The notes: generated by a model from the sequence alone, not told the origin. Positions 8,603-17,174 are shown, numbered from the stretch's first letter. The stretch is DNA of 64,000 nucleotides from CAZCCV01 sp964497515 (GCA_964497515.1 CAZCCV010000007.1:15798-79797); one strand, 5' to 3'. Translations and numbers: made by a program.

Positions 8603-8890
8603 TTAACCTATAATGCCAAGCTGCAGCGCTCGTTTGAACGCCTGCGATCGATTAGAGACTCCCAGTTTCACATAGGCACGAGCAAGGTGAAAGTCCACTG
8701 TTCGCTTGCTAACACAGAGTAATCCCGCAACTTCATTTGAGCACTTACCATCGAAAATGAGTCGCAGTATCTCCCGTTCCCTTTCTGTCAAGCGTAACAG
8801 GACGTCCTGGTCGGTCTCCCTGGACGAGATTTGCTCAACAGCAGTCACCATCTCTTCCCACAACCTCTCTCCTTTAGTGATCTGGATCAC
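8603..8890 (-). CDS. Stand-alone LuxR/GerE-type HTH protein
   Basis: 95 residues. After a short helical leader, residues about 30-90 form a complete LuxR C-terminal DNA-binding domain: LTEREREILRLIFDGKCSNEVAGLLCVSKRTVDFHLARAYVKLGV splits into scaffold, turn and recognition helix VSKRTVDFHLARAYVKLG. There is no receiver, PAS or autoinducer domain, so regulation must come from level or partner binding. The start is GTG inside GTGA, overlapping the stop of the upstream sigma factor gene by 4 bases, so the two proteins should be made in a fixed ratio. Neighbour and coupling suggest a shared stress or developmental regulon; this is inference. Confidence 0.85.
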   Translation of the reverse strand: MIQITKGERLWEEMVTAVEQISSRETDQDVLLRLTEREREILRLIFDGKCSNEVAGLLCVSKRTVDFHLARAYVKLGVSNRSQAFKRALQLGIIG

Positions 8891-9783
8891 GTAACGAAGT
8901 ACGTATCCAGGCGGTGCCTAGTCGCAGCTATTCGCAGCTTTTTCAAGGCTCTTGCCTCCAGCTGTCTCACTCTCTCCCTTGTAATATGAAGCTGCTGACC
9001 AATCTCTTGAAGAGTCGAAGTCATACCATCTGCCAGCCCAAACCGCCTTTGAATGATAAGTCTCTCCTGCGGTGTGAGCCCGGCAATCAGCATCTCGACT
9101 ATCTCCAAATTCTCTCGATAGATTGTGCTTAACTCTGGATCCTCTGCAGTACAGTCGACGAGTCTCTCTAGCAAAGCCGTTGCACCTTGATCTCTTGCAC
9201 AATCATCCAGCGACACGAGTCCTTCAGACGCTTCCAGCAAGCGCACTACCTGATCTCGCTTTAGATCAGCACGCTGAGCCAGTTCGTCAATGGTAGGCTC
9301 TCTACCAAACTCATTCATCATGTCGCATTCCAAGCGATGAAGTTTGCGGATCGACTGTATCACATAGCTGGGCACTCGAATAGTGCGACCTTGTCTTTCA
9401 ATCGCTCTTGTGATCGACTGTCTAATCCAGGATACGGCATAGGTGCTAAAGCGGAAGCCTCGTTTGTAGTCAAATGCTTCCACGGCTTTCATCAAACCGA
9501 TATTGCCCTCCTGAATCAGATCGGGCAGCGGAAGTCCATACCTAGAATAGATCTTCGCGATGCTGACAACAAGCTTAAGGTTGCACTCTATCAGTCTTTG
9601 TTTAGCTTCTCCATCACCCAGCCCGGATCTCCTGGCAAGCTCCAGTTCATCTACGTGCGACAGCAATGGCCATCTACCGATTCCATTCAAATAGATGTCC
9701 ATAGAATCGGCGACCGCAGACCTCTCCTCAGCTTTTTCCCGATCAGTATTGAGATCTGTTACTTCCAGGGTTTCGCTGTCCAT
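8887..9783 (-). CDS. Group 2 RpoD/RpoS-like sigma-70 factor
   Basis: 298 residues. Region 1.2 (DSMDIYLNGIGRWPLLS) is followed by region 2 (NLKLVVSIAKIYSRYGLPLPD; DLIQEGNIGLMKAVEAFDY; GFRFSTYAVSWIRQSITRAI), region 3 (GREPTIDELAQRADL) and region 4.2 with the -35 reading helix (STLQEIGQQLHITRERVRQL). It is shorter than housekeeping SigA and has no long region 1.1 or non-conserved region, so an alternative group 2 (RpoS/SigA-like) factor is more likely than the principal sigma. The promoter-recognition helices are close to SigA, so it probably reads similar -10/-35 boxes. The downstream LuxR-type gene overlaps its stop. Confidence 0.9.
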   Translation of the reverse strand: MDSETLEVTDLNTDREKAEERSAVADSMDIYLNGIGRWPLLSHVDELELARRSGLGDGEAKQRLIECNLKLVVSIAKIYSRYGLPLPDLIQEGNIGLMKAVEAFDYKRGFRFSTYAVSWIRQSITRAIERQGRTIRVPSYVIQSIRKLHRLECDMMNEFGREPTIDELAQRADLKRDQVVRLLEASEGLVSLDDCARDQGATALLERLVDCTAEDPELSTIYRENLEIVEMLIAGLTPQERLIIQRRFGLADGMTSTLQEIGQQLHITRERVRQLEARALKKLRIAATRHRLDTYFVT

Positions 9784-9916
9784 TAATTCCAGCCTCCTTT
9801 CCGCCGGATGGCACAGCCTTTTCTACCCCGCGTGTGCTTCTCTTTTGGGAATTGGTAAGCCGACATCTAGGTCGGTCCTCCAATTCCACTACCTGTATTG
9901 GAGTGGAAGGGATCAA

Positions 9917-10129
9917 ATGCTCGGTGCGGTTGCCTTCCACACTCTCATTGCAGTCTTGAACCCAGAATATGCGAAAGCAGTCCTTGTATTAGCTCAGCGC
10001 GTCTCGCGCGCACTGTCGCTTCCGTGCGGTGTGCCACCTATATATGGCGGCGCGGGCACTTGCCTCGAGGTACTGAAATCCGTAGCAGAAGTCTCTGGCT
10101 ACAGCACGCACCAGATAGTCGGCGCGTAG
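9917..10129 (+). CDS. Small hypothetical protein
   Basis: 70 residues, MLGAVAFHTLIAVLNPEYAK at the start. The call rests on GGAAGGG (9905-9911) 5 bases before the ATG and on a globular, helix-forming composition (EYAKAVLVLAQRVSRALSLP; CLEVLKSVAEVSGYSTHQIV). The helices vaguely recall the first helices of HD-GYP domains, but the metal-binding HD pair is absent. It lies between the divergent sigma factor and serA genes. Not recognised. Confidence 0.5.
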   Translation: MLGAVAFHTLIAVLNPEYAKAVLVLAQRVSRALSLPCGVPPIYGGAGTCLEVLKSVAEVSGYSTHQIVGA

Positions 10130-10304
10130 TTACCTACAAGAAAACAATAGCAAGATCGTGCAACGTTCATACTACATTGATGTAACAATACAGTAACATT
10201 TACATCTCATGGCAGTTTGAGAGGCTCCTGGCTCTATCTTCCCACGCTATATGCCCGATAAAACTACCAGAGTAGTACGATTACAGAAGGTATGATTACA
10301 CCGC

Positions 10305-10317
10305 ATGTGTAACACAT
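10305..10317. promoter_or_regulatory. Palindrome ATGTGT-A-ACACAT upstream of serA
   Basis: Perfect 6-base arms around one centre base, about 46 bases ahead of the serA start. Placement suits an operator or a factor site, but no family can be assigned and the site could be chance. Confidence 0.35.
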
Positions 10318-10363
10318 CTTTGTATCCGAAACCTGGACAGATTGAAAGGAGTTCCTGCCAGTC

Positions 10364-11944
10364 ATGCCTAGAGTGCTAGTAGCAGATAAGATTTCTGCTG
10401 AAGGTATTGAAATACTGAGGAGAGTTGCAGACGTTGATGTGAAAGTCGATATGTCCGAGCAAGAGTTGCTGGATTGTGTCGCCGACTACGACGGTATCAT
10501 TGTTAGAAGCAGCACACAGGTGAACACAGCCGTGATTGCCGCTGCACCGAACCTGAAGATTGTTGGTAGAGCAGGGGTAGGGGTGGATAACATTGATGTC
10601 CCTGCTGCCACAGAACGGGGGATAATTGTCGTCAACTCACCGCAGGGCAATACTCTAGCTGCTGCTGAGCTCACGATCGCTCATCTTCTGGCACTCTCGA
10701 GGCGCATCCCAGAAGCCGACGCGTCAGTGAAACGAGGGGAATGGGAGCGGAGTCGCTTTGTCGGTATTGAAGTTTACAACAAAACTTTAGGCATACTTGG
10801 ACTAGGCAAGATCGGACGCGAGGTTGCGATCCGCGCAAAGTCTTTTGGAATGCGCATTATCGCACAGGATCCATTCCTTCCCGTTGATACTGCTTCATCA
10901 CTCGGCATCCGTATGGTAGAACTGGATGAACTGCTCAAAGAGAGCGACTACATAACACTCCATATTCCTCGTAACAAAGAGACGGTAGGGATGATCGGTG
11001 CAGCAGAAATCGAGAAGATGAAGAAAGACGTGCGCGTAATCAATGTCGCACGCGGGGGCATTATTGACGAAGCAGCGCTCGCGGCTGCGCTGGAGTCGGG
11101 AAAGATCGCCGGAGCTGCAGTAGATGTGTACTCTAATGAGCCTTTCGCTAAAGATAACCCTCTGCGCACTGCACCGAACACTATTACGACACCTCATCTT
11201 GGCGCATCTACCGAAGAAGCGCAAAGCAAGGTGGCAGTGGATGTGGCTGAACAGATGGTAGACTATTTTAACGGGATTCCACCCAGGGCAGCAGTCAATA
11301 TGCCAGCAGTCTCAGCAGAAGTTTTGTCTCGAATCGCGCCGTTTCTGACTCTCGCAGAGCACATCGGTTCTCTTGTAGCTCAAATCGCCGACGGACGGAT
11401 CGAGAAAATCACAGTCTCTGTATTTGGAGAAATAGCCTCCGAAGAAACCGGTCCTGTAACTCGAGCAGTACTTAGTGGGATGCTCTCGCATATGCTGACG
11501 CACAGAGTGAACTTCGTAAATGCACTTGTCGTTGCAGAGTCCCGTGGAATCCGTGTAAGTGAGAGCAAAGGCACCGGTATGGCAGACTTCGCATCGCTTG
11601 TGGCCGTTGAAGCTGTGACAGACAAGGAAGTAAGGCGCGTAAGTGGCACTGTATTTGACAAGTTGGAACTGCGAATCATCGACATTGATGATTTCAGGGT
11701 GGGGCTGAAGCCGGAAGGCACAATGCTTATAGCACCTCACATCGATAGACCCGGCAGGGTAGGTAAAGTTGGGACAATACTTGGGAACAATGGGATCAAC
11801 ATTGGCGGTATGTATGTTGGGCGGGAAGATGCGGGAAGCCGGGCTGTGATGGCTCTGGTTGTAGATGAAAGCGTCCCCGCAGGAGTTATGCGAGAAATAG
11901 AGCAAGTGGAAGGACTGGAGAGCGTCCGACAGGTCATCTTCTGA
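10364..11944 (+). CDS. serA: D-3-phosphoglycerate dehydrogenase
   Basis: 526 residues, the length of the long (type 1) form. It oxidises 3-phosphoglycerate to phosphohydroxypyruvate with NAD, the first step of serine synthesis. The Rossmann motif GLGKIGREVAIRAKSFGM lies near 145, the catalytic Arg/Glu/His loops are visible in NVARGGIIDEAAL and TPHLGASTEEAQ, and the C-terminus carries the allosteric substrate-binding domain (about 320-450) and an ACT domain (APHIDRPGRVGKVGTILGNN). The ACT domain implies serine feedback. AAAGGAG precedes the start by about 12 bases. With gcv and kbl-tdh elsewhere in the window, it completes a serine/glycine supply route. Confidence 0.95.
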   Translation: MPRVLVADKISAEGIEILRRVADVDVKVDMSEQELLDCVADYDGIIVRSSTQVNTAVIAAAPNLKIVGRAGVGVDNIDVPAATERGIIVVNSPQGNTLAAAELTIAHLLALSRRIPEADASVKRGEWERSRFVGIEVYNKTLGILGLGKIGREVAIRAKSFGMRIIAQDPFLPVDTASSLGIRMVELDELLKESDYITLHIPRNKETVGMIGAAEIEKMKKDVRVINVARGGIIDEAALAAALESGKIAGAAVDVYSNEPFAKDNPLRTAPNTITTPHLGASTEEAQSKVAVDVAEQMVDYFNGIPPRAAVNMPAVSAEVLSRIAPFLTLAEHIGSLVAQIADGRIEKITVSVFGEIASEETGPVTRAVLSGMLSHMLTHRVNFVNALVVAESRGIRVSESKGTGMADFASLVAVEAVTDKEVRRVSGTVFDKLELRIIDIDDFRVGLKPEGTMLIAPHIDRPGRVGKVGTILGNNGINIGGMYVGREDAGSRAVMALVVDESVPAGVMREIEQVEGLESVRQVIF

Positions 11945-11988
11945 ATTAATCCACTTATCTGGCAGTAGTCGTCTGGCAACGTTATTCT

Positions 11989-12021
11989 AGGGCTCCACAT
12001 GGTTTGCACCAGTGGAGCCCT
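11989..12021 (+). terminator. Long hairpin after serA
   Basis: AGGGCTCCAC (11989-11998) pairs with GTGGAGCCCT (12012-12021); an inner TGGT/ACCA continues the stem past one bulged A. About 14 pairs in total. It lacks a U-tract, and the SD of the next gene follows within 10 bases, so it may be an mRNA-stabilising or attenuating element instead of a full stop. Confidence 0.5.
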
Positions 12022-12039
12022 GCGTCCTAGGAGAGAAAT

Positions 12040-13278
12040 TTGCTTTTCGAACGATCGGTTCGACCAATGGCTCGACACGCTTACAAACGCGACGCCTGGG
12101 CCAGCGTGTTTTCCGGAATATACCAAGGATTTGTGTATGCAGGTCCGTTCTACCTCATTGTAGCCCGACAGCTCCACGCCAGCGATCTGACTATCAGTTT
12201 TATGGTTGCCGCACCATTTATGGGGAACCTCCTCGCTCTGTTTTGGGCAAACTCGATGGAAGGTCGCCCCAAAATGCCGTTTGCGGTGGGTTCCTGGGTC
12301 GCTGCAAGAACGATGCTTCTATTCATGGTGATAGCAGTAACACCGATCAGGTTTGCCATCATCATCTGTCTCAGCCAGTTTCTGATGACAATTGCATCGC
12401 CTGCTTATGCAGCGATAATGAAAGATGTCTATCCGGACGACCAACGTGGCCGTATCATGGGCTACGTCAGAGTACTAATGGCGGCCTCAATGATTGCCAC
12501 CACCTTTGTGGCAGGATGGTTGCTCGACTTCATCAGTTACAGGTGGATCTTTCCTTTGGGCGGTGCCGCAGGAATTGCTTCTGCACTGATCTTTGGCAGA
12601 ATACGAACAACGAAACCTCCAAAGAGTGAGAGGGTACGCAAGAGTAGTACGTGGAAATTCCTGCTATCATCATTTGCTATACTTCGCGATGACAAAGGGT
12701 TCAGATGGTTTGCATTCTCCGTCTTCACATACGGAATAGGAAGCCTCATCGTCGCTCCAATTTATCCAGTGTTTATGGTTGATCGGCTGAACATTACGAC
12801 GCTTCAGGCCGGGGTTCTGTCGATCATGACGCAGTTGGTCTGGATGGTCTCATACTGGTTCTGGGGACGCTATGTCGATGTAAAGAGCCCAATCAGAGCC
12901 ACTGTAGTCAGTATTCTCCTGGCGGTGACAGTGCCAATCAACTTCATTATAGCTTCATTCATCCCGTCGGTATGGATACTGATCCCGCAGGCCGTGATCT
13001 CTGGTGTAATAAATGCGGGAATAGAGCTTGCCTATTTCAATACTGTTCTAGAATTCTCAGGGGAGGGGAGGGTATCTCATTATCAAGCAATATTCTCCTG
13101 GCTTCTTGGTATTCGAGGTTCCATAGCACCGTTTTTGGGAGGATTCTTGGCGGGATTATTCCAACGTGAGAGCCTGGACCTCCGGTGGATATTCTTTCTG
13201 GCCGCTGCAATTATGCTGGCCGGCGCAGTAATGCAGATTGTAGGAATGAGAAGAGACTTGCAAAATCGTAGGGTGTAG
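12040..13278 (+). CDS. MFS transporter
   Basis: 412 residues with about 12 membrane segments (for example AGPFYLIVARQL, FAIIICLSQFLMTIASPAYA, AIILL-type helices to the end). TTG at 12040 is supported by TAGGAG about 6 bases ahead; an ATG nine codons later lacks an SD. The loop between helices 2 and 3 (ANSMEGRPKMPFAVGSWVAAR) and DVYPDDQRGRIMGYVRVLMA between helices 4 and 5 fit MFS motif A and its partner; the central loop is basic (RTTKPPKSERVRKSS). Substrate cannot be told. The gene stands alone between serA and a convergent stress gene. Confidence 0.85.
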   Translation: MLFERSVRPMARHAYKRDAWASVFSGIYQGFVYAGPFYLIVARQLHASDLTISFMVAAPFMGNLLALFWANSMEGRPKMPFAVGSWVAARTMLLFMVIAVTPIRFAIIICLSQFLMTIASPAYAAIMKDVYPDDQRGRIMGYVRVLMAASMIATTFVAGWLLDFISYRWIFPLGGAAGIASALIFGRIRTTKPPKSERVRKSSTWKFLLSSFAILRDDKGFRWFAFSVFTYGIGSLIVAPIYPVFMVDRLNITTLQAGVLSIMTQLVWMVSYWFWGRYVDVKSPIRATVVSILLAVTVPINFIIASFIPSVWILIPQAVISGVINAGIELAYFNTVLEFSGEGRVSHYQAIFSWLLGIRGSIAPFLGGFLAGLFQRESLDLRWIFFLAAAIMLAGAVMQIVGMRRDLQNRRV

Positions 13279-13303
13279 GAGGCACCCAGTGACTCCCACA
13301 CCC
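13271..13303 (+). terminator. Inverted repeat at the MFS gene end
   Basis: GGGTGTAGGAG (13271-13281) and CTCCCACACCC (13293-13303) pair with one A-C mismatch; the left arm contains the stop codon. It lies between convergent genes and could serve both strands, although no strong U-tract follows. Confidence 0.45.
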
Positions 13304-13339
13304 TTGGAGGCGAGAGGAGACCAGACAACCTGCTACTTT

Positions 13340-13657
13340 TCACTCCTTATCCTTACCACGCTGCTCTTTCATGCGAGCACTCCGCATTTCGCCCCCTCTC
13401 CGGCCAATTTCAGCATAAAACTCCGATCCACGTTCCTGCTTCACCGTATCTCCTCCCTTCTTGCCGATACGCTTGTAGAAAGCAGCTCCATACTTCCGTT
13501 TTACTGCTTCGCCGCCTTTTCGCCCAGCCTCTTTCGCAAGATCAGGATTGGCCGCGAAGCCGCTCTCTTTGTCGTGTTCGCGCGATCCACTGTGGGCCTC
13601 AGCTATCCTTCTGGCTCCCGGGGAGCCAGGCTGCGGACCCGGTCTGTCATCAGCCAT
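13340..13657 (-). CDS. KGG-repeat stress protein (GsiB/LEA-like)
   Basis: 105 residues, highly hydrophilic. Three KGG/RGG motifs are spaced exactly 20 residues apart: RKGGE (46-50), KKGGD (66-70) and RRGGE (86-90), with FYKRIG/FYAEIG between them. This is the KGG repeat of GsiB-type general stress and group 1 LEA proteins, which are unstructured and accumulate under desiccation, glucose starvation or stationary phase. The N-terminus is Pro/Gly rich and the C-terminus ends in charged residues. GGGGGTGA ahead of the ATG is a strong SD. A stress-sigma promoter would be expected, but I could not place one with confidence. Confidence 0.85.
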   Translation of the reverse strand: MADDRPGPQPGSPGARRIAEAHSGSREHDKESGFAANPDLAKEAGRKGGEAVKRKYGAAFYKRIGKKGGDTVKQERGSEFYAEIGRRGGEMRSARMKEQRGKDKE

Positions 13658-13923
13658 AAGGTCACCCCCTCAAAGGAATTCGTCTGTATAAGATTTCCCG
13701 TTATTCGCTAACACACATATACTACATCGCATGATTCCAGTGTTCGAATGGTTCTTTGCCCCAGACGTTCACGGCTACACAAACATTTTACCCTCTGTGC
13801 ATAGATGGAAACTAACAGAGAATAGCCTTTTGCACAGGCCAATAGCGCTTTTGACACACCAAGGACGGACGGAAAAAGAGTATTGCCCTGCAGTTTTTTG
13901 CCAACAATAGCCATAATGCATAT

Positions 13924-14008
13924 GGGTGCGGACTCAAGTGACCATCTTCTCAATCGCCCGGCCAAACCGGGCATTCGTTGTGGCCGGATGGCGAGCCGCA
14001 CCCTTTTT
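13924..14008 (+). other. Candidate structured RNA closed by an 11-bp stem with U-tract
   Basis: GGGTGCGG-A-CTC (13924-13935) pairs with GAG-CCGCACCC (13993-14003), leaving one bulged A, and five Ts follow at once. Inside are a 6-bp hairpin GCCCGG/CCGGGC (13956-13972) and a small GCC/GGC tetraloop hairpin (13983-13992), giving a three-way-junction shape. The U-tract fits transcription rightward. No known RNA family was recognised, and no convincing promoter was found upstream (CATAAT at 13912-13917 lacks a good -35). Confidence 0.35.
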
Positions 14009-14169
14009 GCGTCGATAACTGGGAAGTAGAGTGTGGAGTAGTGGGGGATGAGAAGACGGCGGCGGTTCTTAACTCATGCGCCGGAAGTTAACATAAGTAT
14101 TATTATCCGACACACGATCTTTCGACGGACTTAGCGATTGGCTCTCACTGAACCTTAGTCTTACAGAAA

Positions 14170-14200
14170 CAGCCTGGCACATATGAAATGCACCAGGCTG
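14170..14200 (-). terminator. Terminator of the YtxH-like gene
   Basis: CAGCCTGG (14170-14177) and CCAGGCTG (14193-14200) form an 8-bp stem, with three further CAT/ATG pairs inside after an internal loop. Read leftward, the stem is followed by TTTCTGT. It lies 33 bases after the stop of the small membrane protein. Confidence 0.6.
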
Positions 14201-14232
14201 CTCTACTAATAATCCAAATTGACAAACCACAA

Positions 14233-14436
14233 CTACTGCGAGTATCGCAACAGTGCTATCTGCTCAATCTCCTTAATCTTGTCGTAAGCTCGACCAATCG
14301 CGTCTTGCACGTCTCTGATAGGCTGAGTTGTACCTTCAGAGCGCGATTTCAGATACCACGCAACTCCAATTGATACAGCAGTGACGCCGGCAGCGGCACC
14401 CAACAACACAGCCCAGGAATTTTTGTTGTCAGACAC
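14233..14436 (-). CDS. YtxH-like small membrane protein
   Basis: 67 residues: one N-terminal membrane helix (WAVLLGAAAGVTAVSIGVAWYL) followed by a basic turn and a charged amphipathic helix (IRDVQDAIGRAYDKIKEIEQ). This is the layout of YtxH-type proteins, which are often induced by stress. Start is GTG, with GGAG 6 bases ahead. It follows the response regulator by 33 bases on the same strand and ends in a terminator, so the two are probably one transcript. Function unknown. Confidence 0.75.
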   Translation of the reverse strand: MSDNKNSWAVLLGAAAGVTAVSIGVAWYLKSRSEGTTQPIRDVQDAIGRAYDKIKEIEQIALLRYSQ

Positions 14437-14469
14437 GTTAATCTCCTCGACAACTGGGACAGCCCCCAG

Positions 14470-14880
14470 TTACTTAATCTCGAATCGTTTCTCTCCGCCG
14501 TCAGTTCCATCCAAAGAACTGAAGATTCTCTTCACGAATGATACCAGCTCTATGGGATTGAAGGGCTTCGTGAGATAGCAGTCTACACCAGACTGCCAGC
14601 CCTTGAAAACGTCAGCATCCTGCGCCTTGGCAGTCAGCATTATCACAGGGATATCGCGAGTGGCTGAATTGCGTCGCAAATTCTGCAGGACTTCAAATCC
14701 ATCCATATAAGGCATCATTACATCAAGAACCACCAGGTCCGGGCGCTCCGATTCTACTTTCTCGAGTGCTTCTTTACCATCATTGGCGGTAACCACCTCA
14801 TAGCCCTGTCTCTCAAGGTTGACCTGTACCAATCGGACTATGTTCTTCTCGTCATCAACGGCCAGAATCTTCCTAGCCAT
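14470..14880 (-). CDS. CheY-like single-domain response regulator
   Basis: 136 residues from ATG 14880, chosen because AAGGAGG lies 9 bases upstream; an in-frame extension to 14970 is not conserved in character. The receiver is intact: acidic pocket D9-D10, phospho-acceptor D53 in VVLDVMMP, T83 in VIMLTAK and K105 in YLTKPF. There is no output domain, so it acts by protein contact or as a phosphorelay shuttle. No histidine kinase is nearby. The YtxH-like gene follows in the same direction. Confidence 0.9.
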   Translation of the reverse strand: MARKILAVDDEKNIVRLVQVNLERQGYEVVTANDGKEALEKVESERPDLVVLDVMMPYMDGFEVLQNLRRNSATRDIPVIMLTAKAQDADVFKGWQSGVDCYLTKPFNPIELVSFVKRIFSSLDGTDGGEKRFEIK

Positions 14881-15006
14881 GCAAGGTTGCCTCCTTATTA
14901 AGCTACCGCCCTCAGCGGAGTGCGCGAAGCTTGCGTAATTCATCTTATGGGTCGTTTCCTCAGGATACACGCCCCCATTTAGTTTACCACGGTGCGGAAC
15001 TCAGTG

Positions 15007-15732
15007 TCAATCGGAAGTGGATGTTACAGACCGTGGTGCTTCTCCCAGAAGATTCCATGCATCATTAGCATACTTGTTATCGGCGAGACTGTGTGCAATC
15101 TGAAGTTCCTCTTCGGTGATTTCGCCAATCTCGGTATCCACTCCGAACTCAGCACCTATTTCTCTGGCGATAGCGTTTGCGAGCAGGTCTCTGTCTGGCC
15201 ATTGATTTCCGGATGGATCAGCAAGCGAGTTCTGCTGAAGCACAGCCTCTCCTCGTCGCACTTGTGCGCTCCCAAGTGTCTTCTTGCCTTCGATCGCTAG
15301 TTCATAGTCGAGTGTTAAATCGAAACAATTGCCTATCCCACGAACAGTTGCCGGAGGTGTTGTGGCGCGACACAGTTCGGCTGAAATGCCGACTGAAACG
15401 AGTGCTCTCGCCACGGACTCCCCCACCCTTCTGTACGATTCACGAACGCGAGATCCGATTGTGGCAACATCAACTGTAATACTGAATGTGAGATCGCTAC
15501 CGTGAAATACAGATCTACCGCCAGTAGGGCGGCGAACTGTGTTAGCTCCCCACCCTCCCGGCACACTGTTTATCGGCTGGAGCCTGCCAACAGTGACTGA
15601 TGGCTCAAGCCAACCGTAGAATCGAATTGTCGGAGGAACAGCGCCGGCAATGAAAGCCTCCAGAATGGCTTCATCAACCGCCATGTTCCATACTGCTTCT
15701 TCGTCTCTGCAAGGAATCACTCGCCACAGCAT
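15007..15732 (-). CDS. Lipoate--protein ligase (LplA/LipM family)
   Basis: 241 residues. It attaches lipoate or octanoate to lipoyl domains; here the obvious target is GcvH, encoded two genes upstream. The core motif RRPTGGRSVFHGSDLTFSI matches RRxTGGG-VxHD with the third Gly changed to Arg, and the lysine loop GKKTLGSAQVRR is present. Last gene of the gcv operon; its start overlaps the end of gcvPB by 16 bases. The length is typical of LplA-like transferases without the accessory domain. Ligase, octanoyl-transferase or amidotransferase activity cannot be separated by eye. Confidence 0.85.
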   Translation of the reverse strand: MLWRVIPCRDEEAVWNMAVDEAILEAFIAGAVPPTIRFYGWLEPSVTVGRLQPINSVPGGWGANTVRRPTGGRSVFHGSDLTFSITVDVATIGSRVRESYRRVGESVARALVSVGISAELCRATTPPATVRGIGNCFDLTLDYELAIEGKKTLGSAQVRRGEAVLQQNSLADPSGNQWPDRDLLANAIAREIGAEFGVDTEIGEITEEELQIAHSLADNKYANDAWNLLGEAPRSVTSTSD

Positions 15733-17174
15733 GTCAGCTTCGGCTTTCTAGCAGCAGCGACCTCGTCTAGCCGTTTTACGGGTAGACCGTATGGTGCGTG
15801 TTGAATCAGTTCTGAGTTTTCCTTGCTCTCTCGATCAATTTGCAGCATAGCATCGACAAACGCATCCAAAGTCTCTTTGCTCTCTGTTTCTGTCGGCTCG
15901 ATCATCATCGCTTCTTCAACTATCAGCGGGAAGTAGACTGTCGGCGCGTGAAACCCCAGATCCAGCAGCCTCTTCGCGATATCGAGCGCTTTGACTCCCA
16001 GCTTCTTGTGTTCGCGGGCTGTAGCAACAAACTCGTGCATACAGAAACGACCAAAAGGCACCGGATAAGTGTCCTGCAGCTTCGCTTTGAGGTAGTTGGC
16101 ATTCAGAACTGCGATCTCTGCGGCTTCTCTTATACCCTCTTTGCCTAACGACCGAATGTATGCGAATGCTTTTACGAGCACAAGAAAATTCCCATAGAAC
16201 GAGTGCACTCTACCTATGGATTGTGGCTTGTCACAGTTCAGAACGAACTGATCGCCCACTTTTTCAATCACTGGCACCGGTAAGAACGGTCTCAAGAACT
16301 CTTTGACGGCCACCGGCCCAGCACCAGGGCCACCTCCACCGTGCGGCGTGGAGAATGTCTTGTGCAAGTTGAAGTGCATCACATCAAAACACATATCTCC
16401 TGGTCGAGCCTTCCCCATAATGGCATTCATATTCGCGCCATCGCAGTACAGCAGTGCTCCTGCGTCGTGACAGAGGCTACATATAGCGACGGTGTCTTCT
16501 TCGAAAAGCCCCAAGGTATTCGGGTTAGTGAGCATCAGCCCTGCGACATCCGGCCCAAGAGCGTTCTTCAGCGCCTCGAGGTCGACTAAACCTTTATCGT
16601 TCGAAGAAACTTTGCGTATTTCGTAGCCAACACGGGCAGCAGTTGCAGGATTAGTGCCGTGAGCAGAATCAGGAACCAGAATCACCCGCCGCGCACTATC
16701 CCCTCTTGACTCGTGGTATGCTTTGATTATCGCGACGCCTGTGTACTCACCGTGCGCACCAGCGACCGGCTGAAGCGTGACTGCATCCATTCCTGCAATC
16801 TCCGCCAGAGACTGCTGAAGCTCATACATCAAGGCAAGGGCACCTTGCACCGTAGATTCATCCTGAAGAGGGTGAATCGCCGTGAATCCCGATAAGCCCG
16901 CAATTCGCTCGTTTACCTTGGGATTGTACTTCATAGTACAAGAGCCAAGCGGATAGAAGTTTCCATCTACCGAGAACTGCTGATGCGACAGATGGGTGAA
17001 GTGTCTCACCACATCGAGTTCAGAGACCTCTGGAAGTGGCAGTGACTGACGAAGATAACCATCCGGCAGTGCGTTCTTTGCCGGTGTCTCTGGAACGTCT
17101 ACTTCCGGCAGAGTGCATCCCACCCGCCCTGGTTTCGACAAATTGTAGATTAACGGCTCTTGTCTCATAGTCAC
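15717..17174 (-). CDS. gcvPB: Glycine dehydrogenase (decarboxylating) subunit 2
   Basis: 485 residues. C-terminal half of the PLP-dependent P-protein, which decarboxylates glycine and hands the aminomethyl group to GcvH. The PLP lysine sits in VMHFNLHKTFSTPHGGGGPG. HYSLGSCTMKYNP-type sequence (NFYPLGSCTMKYNPKVNER) and GAHGEYTGV are also clear. The enzyme is split, as in many Gram-positives, archaea and Armatimonadota-like genomes; the partner is immediately upstream with an ATGA overlap. Confidence 0.95.
   Translation of the reverse strand: MTMRQEPLIYNLSKPGRVGCTLPEVDVPETPAKNALPDGYLRQSLPLPEVSELDVVRHFTHLSHQQFSVDGNFYPLGSCTMKYNPKVNERIAGLSGFTAIHPLQDESTVQGALALMYELQQSLAEIAGMDAVTLQPVAGAHGEYTGVAIIKAYHESRGDSARRVILVPDSAHGTNPATAARVGYEIRKVSSNDKGLVDLEALKNALGPDVAGLMLTNPNTLGLFEEDTVAICSLCHDAGALLYCDGANMNAIMGKARPGDMCFDVMHFNLHKTFSTPHGGGGPGAGPVAVKEFLRPFLPVPVIEKVGDQFVLNCDKPQSIGRVHSFYGNFLVLVKAFAYIRSLGKEGIREAAEIAVLNANYLKAKLQDTYPVPFGRFCMHEFVATAREHKKLGVKALDIAKRLLDLGFHAPTVYFPLIVEEAMMIEPTETESKETLDAFVDAMLQIDRESKENSELIQHAPYGLPVKRLDEVAAARKPKLTCCGE

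Larger units (their letters stand above)
13658..14232. other. 575-base gene-poor region
   Basis: Between two leftward genes. It must hold the promoter of the KGG gene, contains the terminator of the YtxH-like gene at its right edge and the branched inverted-repeat element at 13924-14008. A 97-codon leftward open frame (13708-14001) shows no protein-like features and overlaps that structure, so I do not call it. Confidence 0.5.

Noticed and set aside
13708..14001. 97-codon leftward open frame
   Set aside because: No protein-like features, no SD, and it lies over the inverted-repeat element and a gene-free region.
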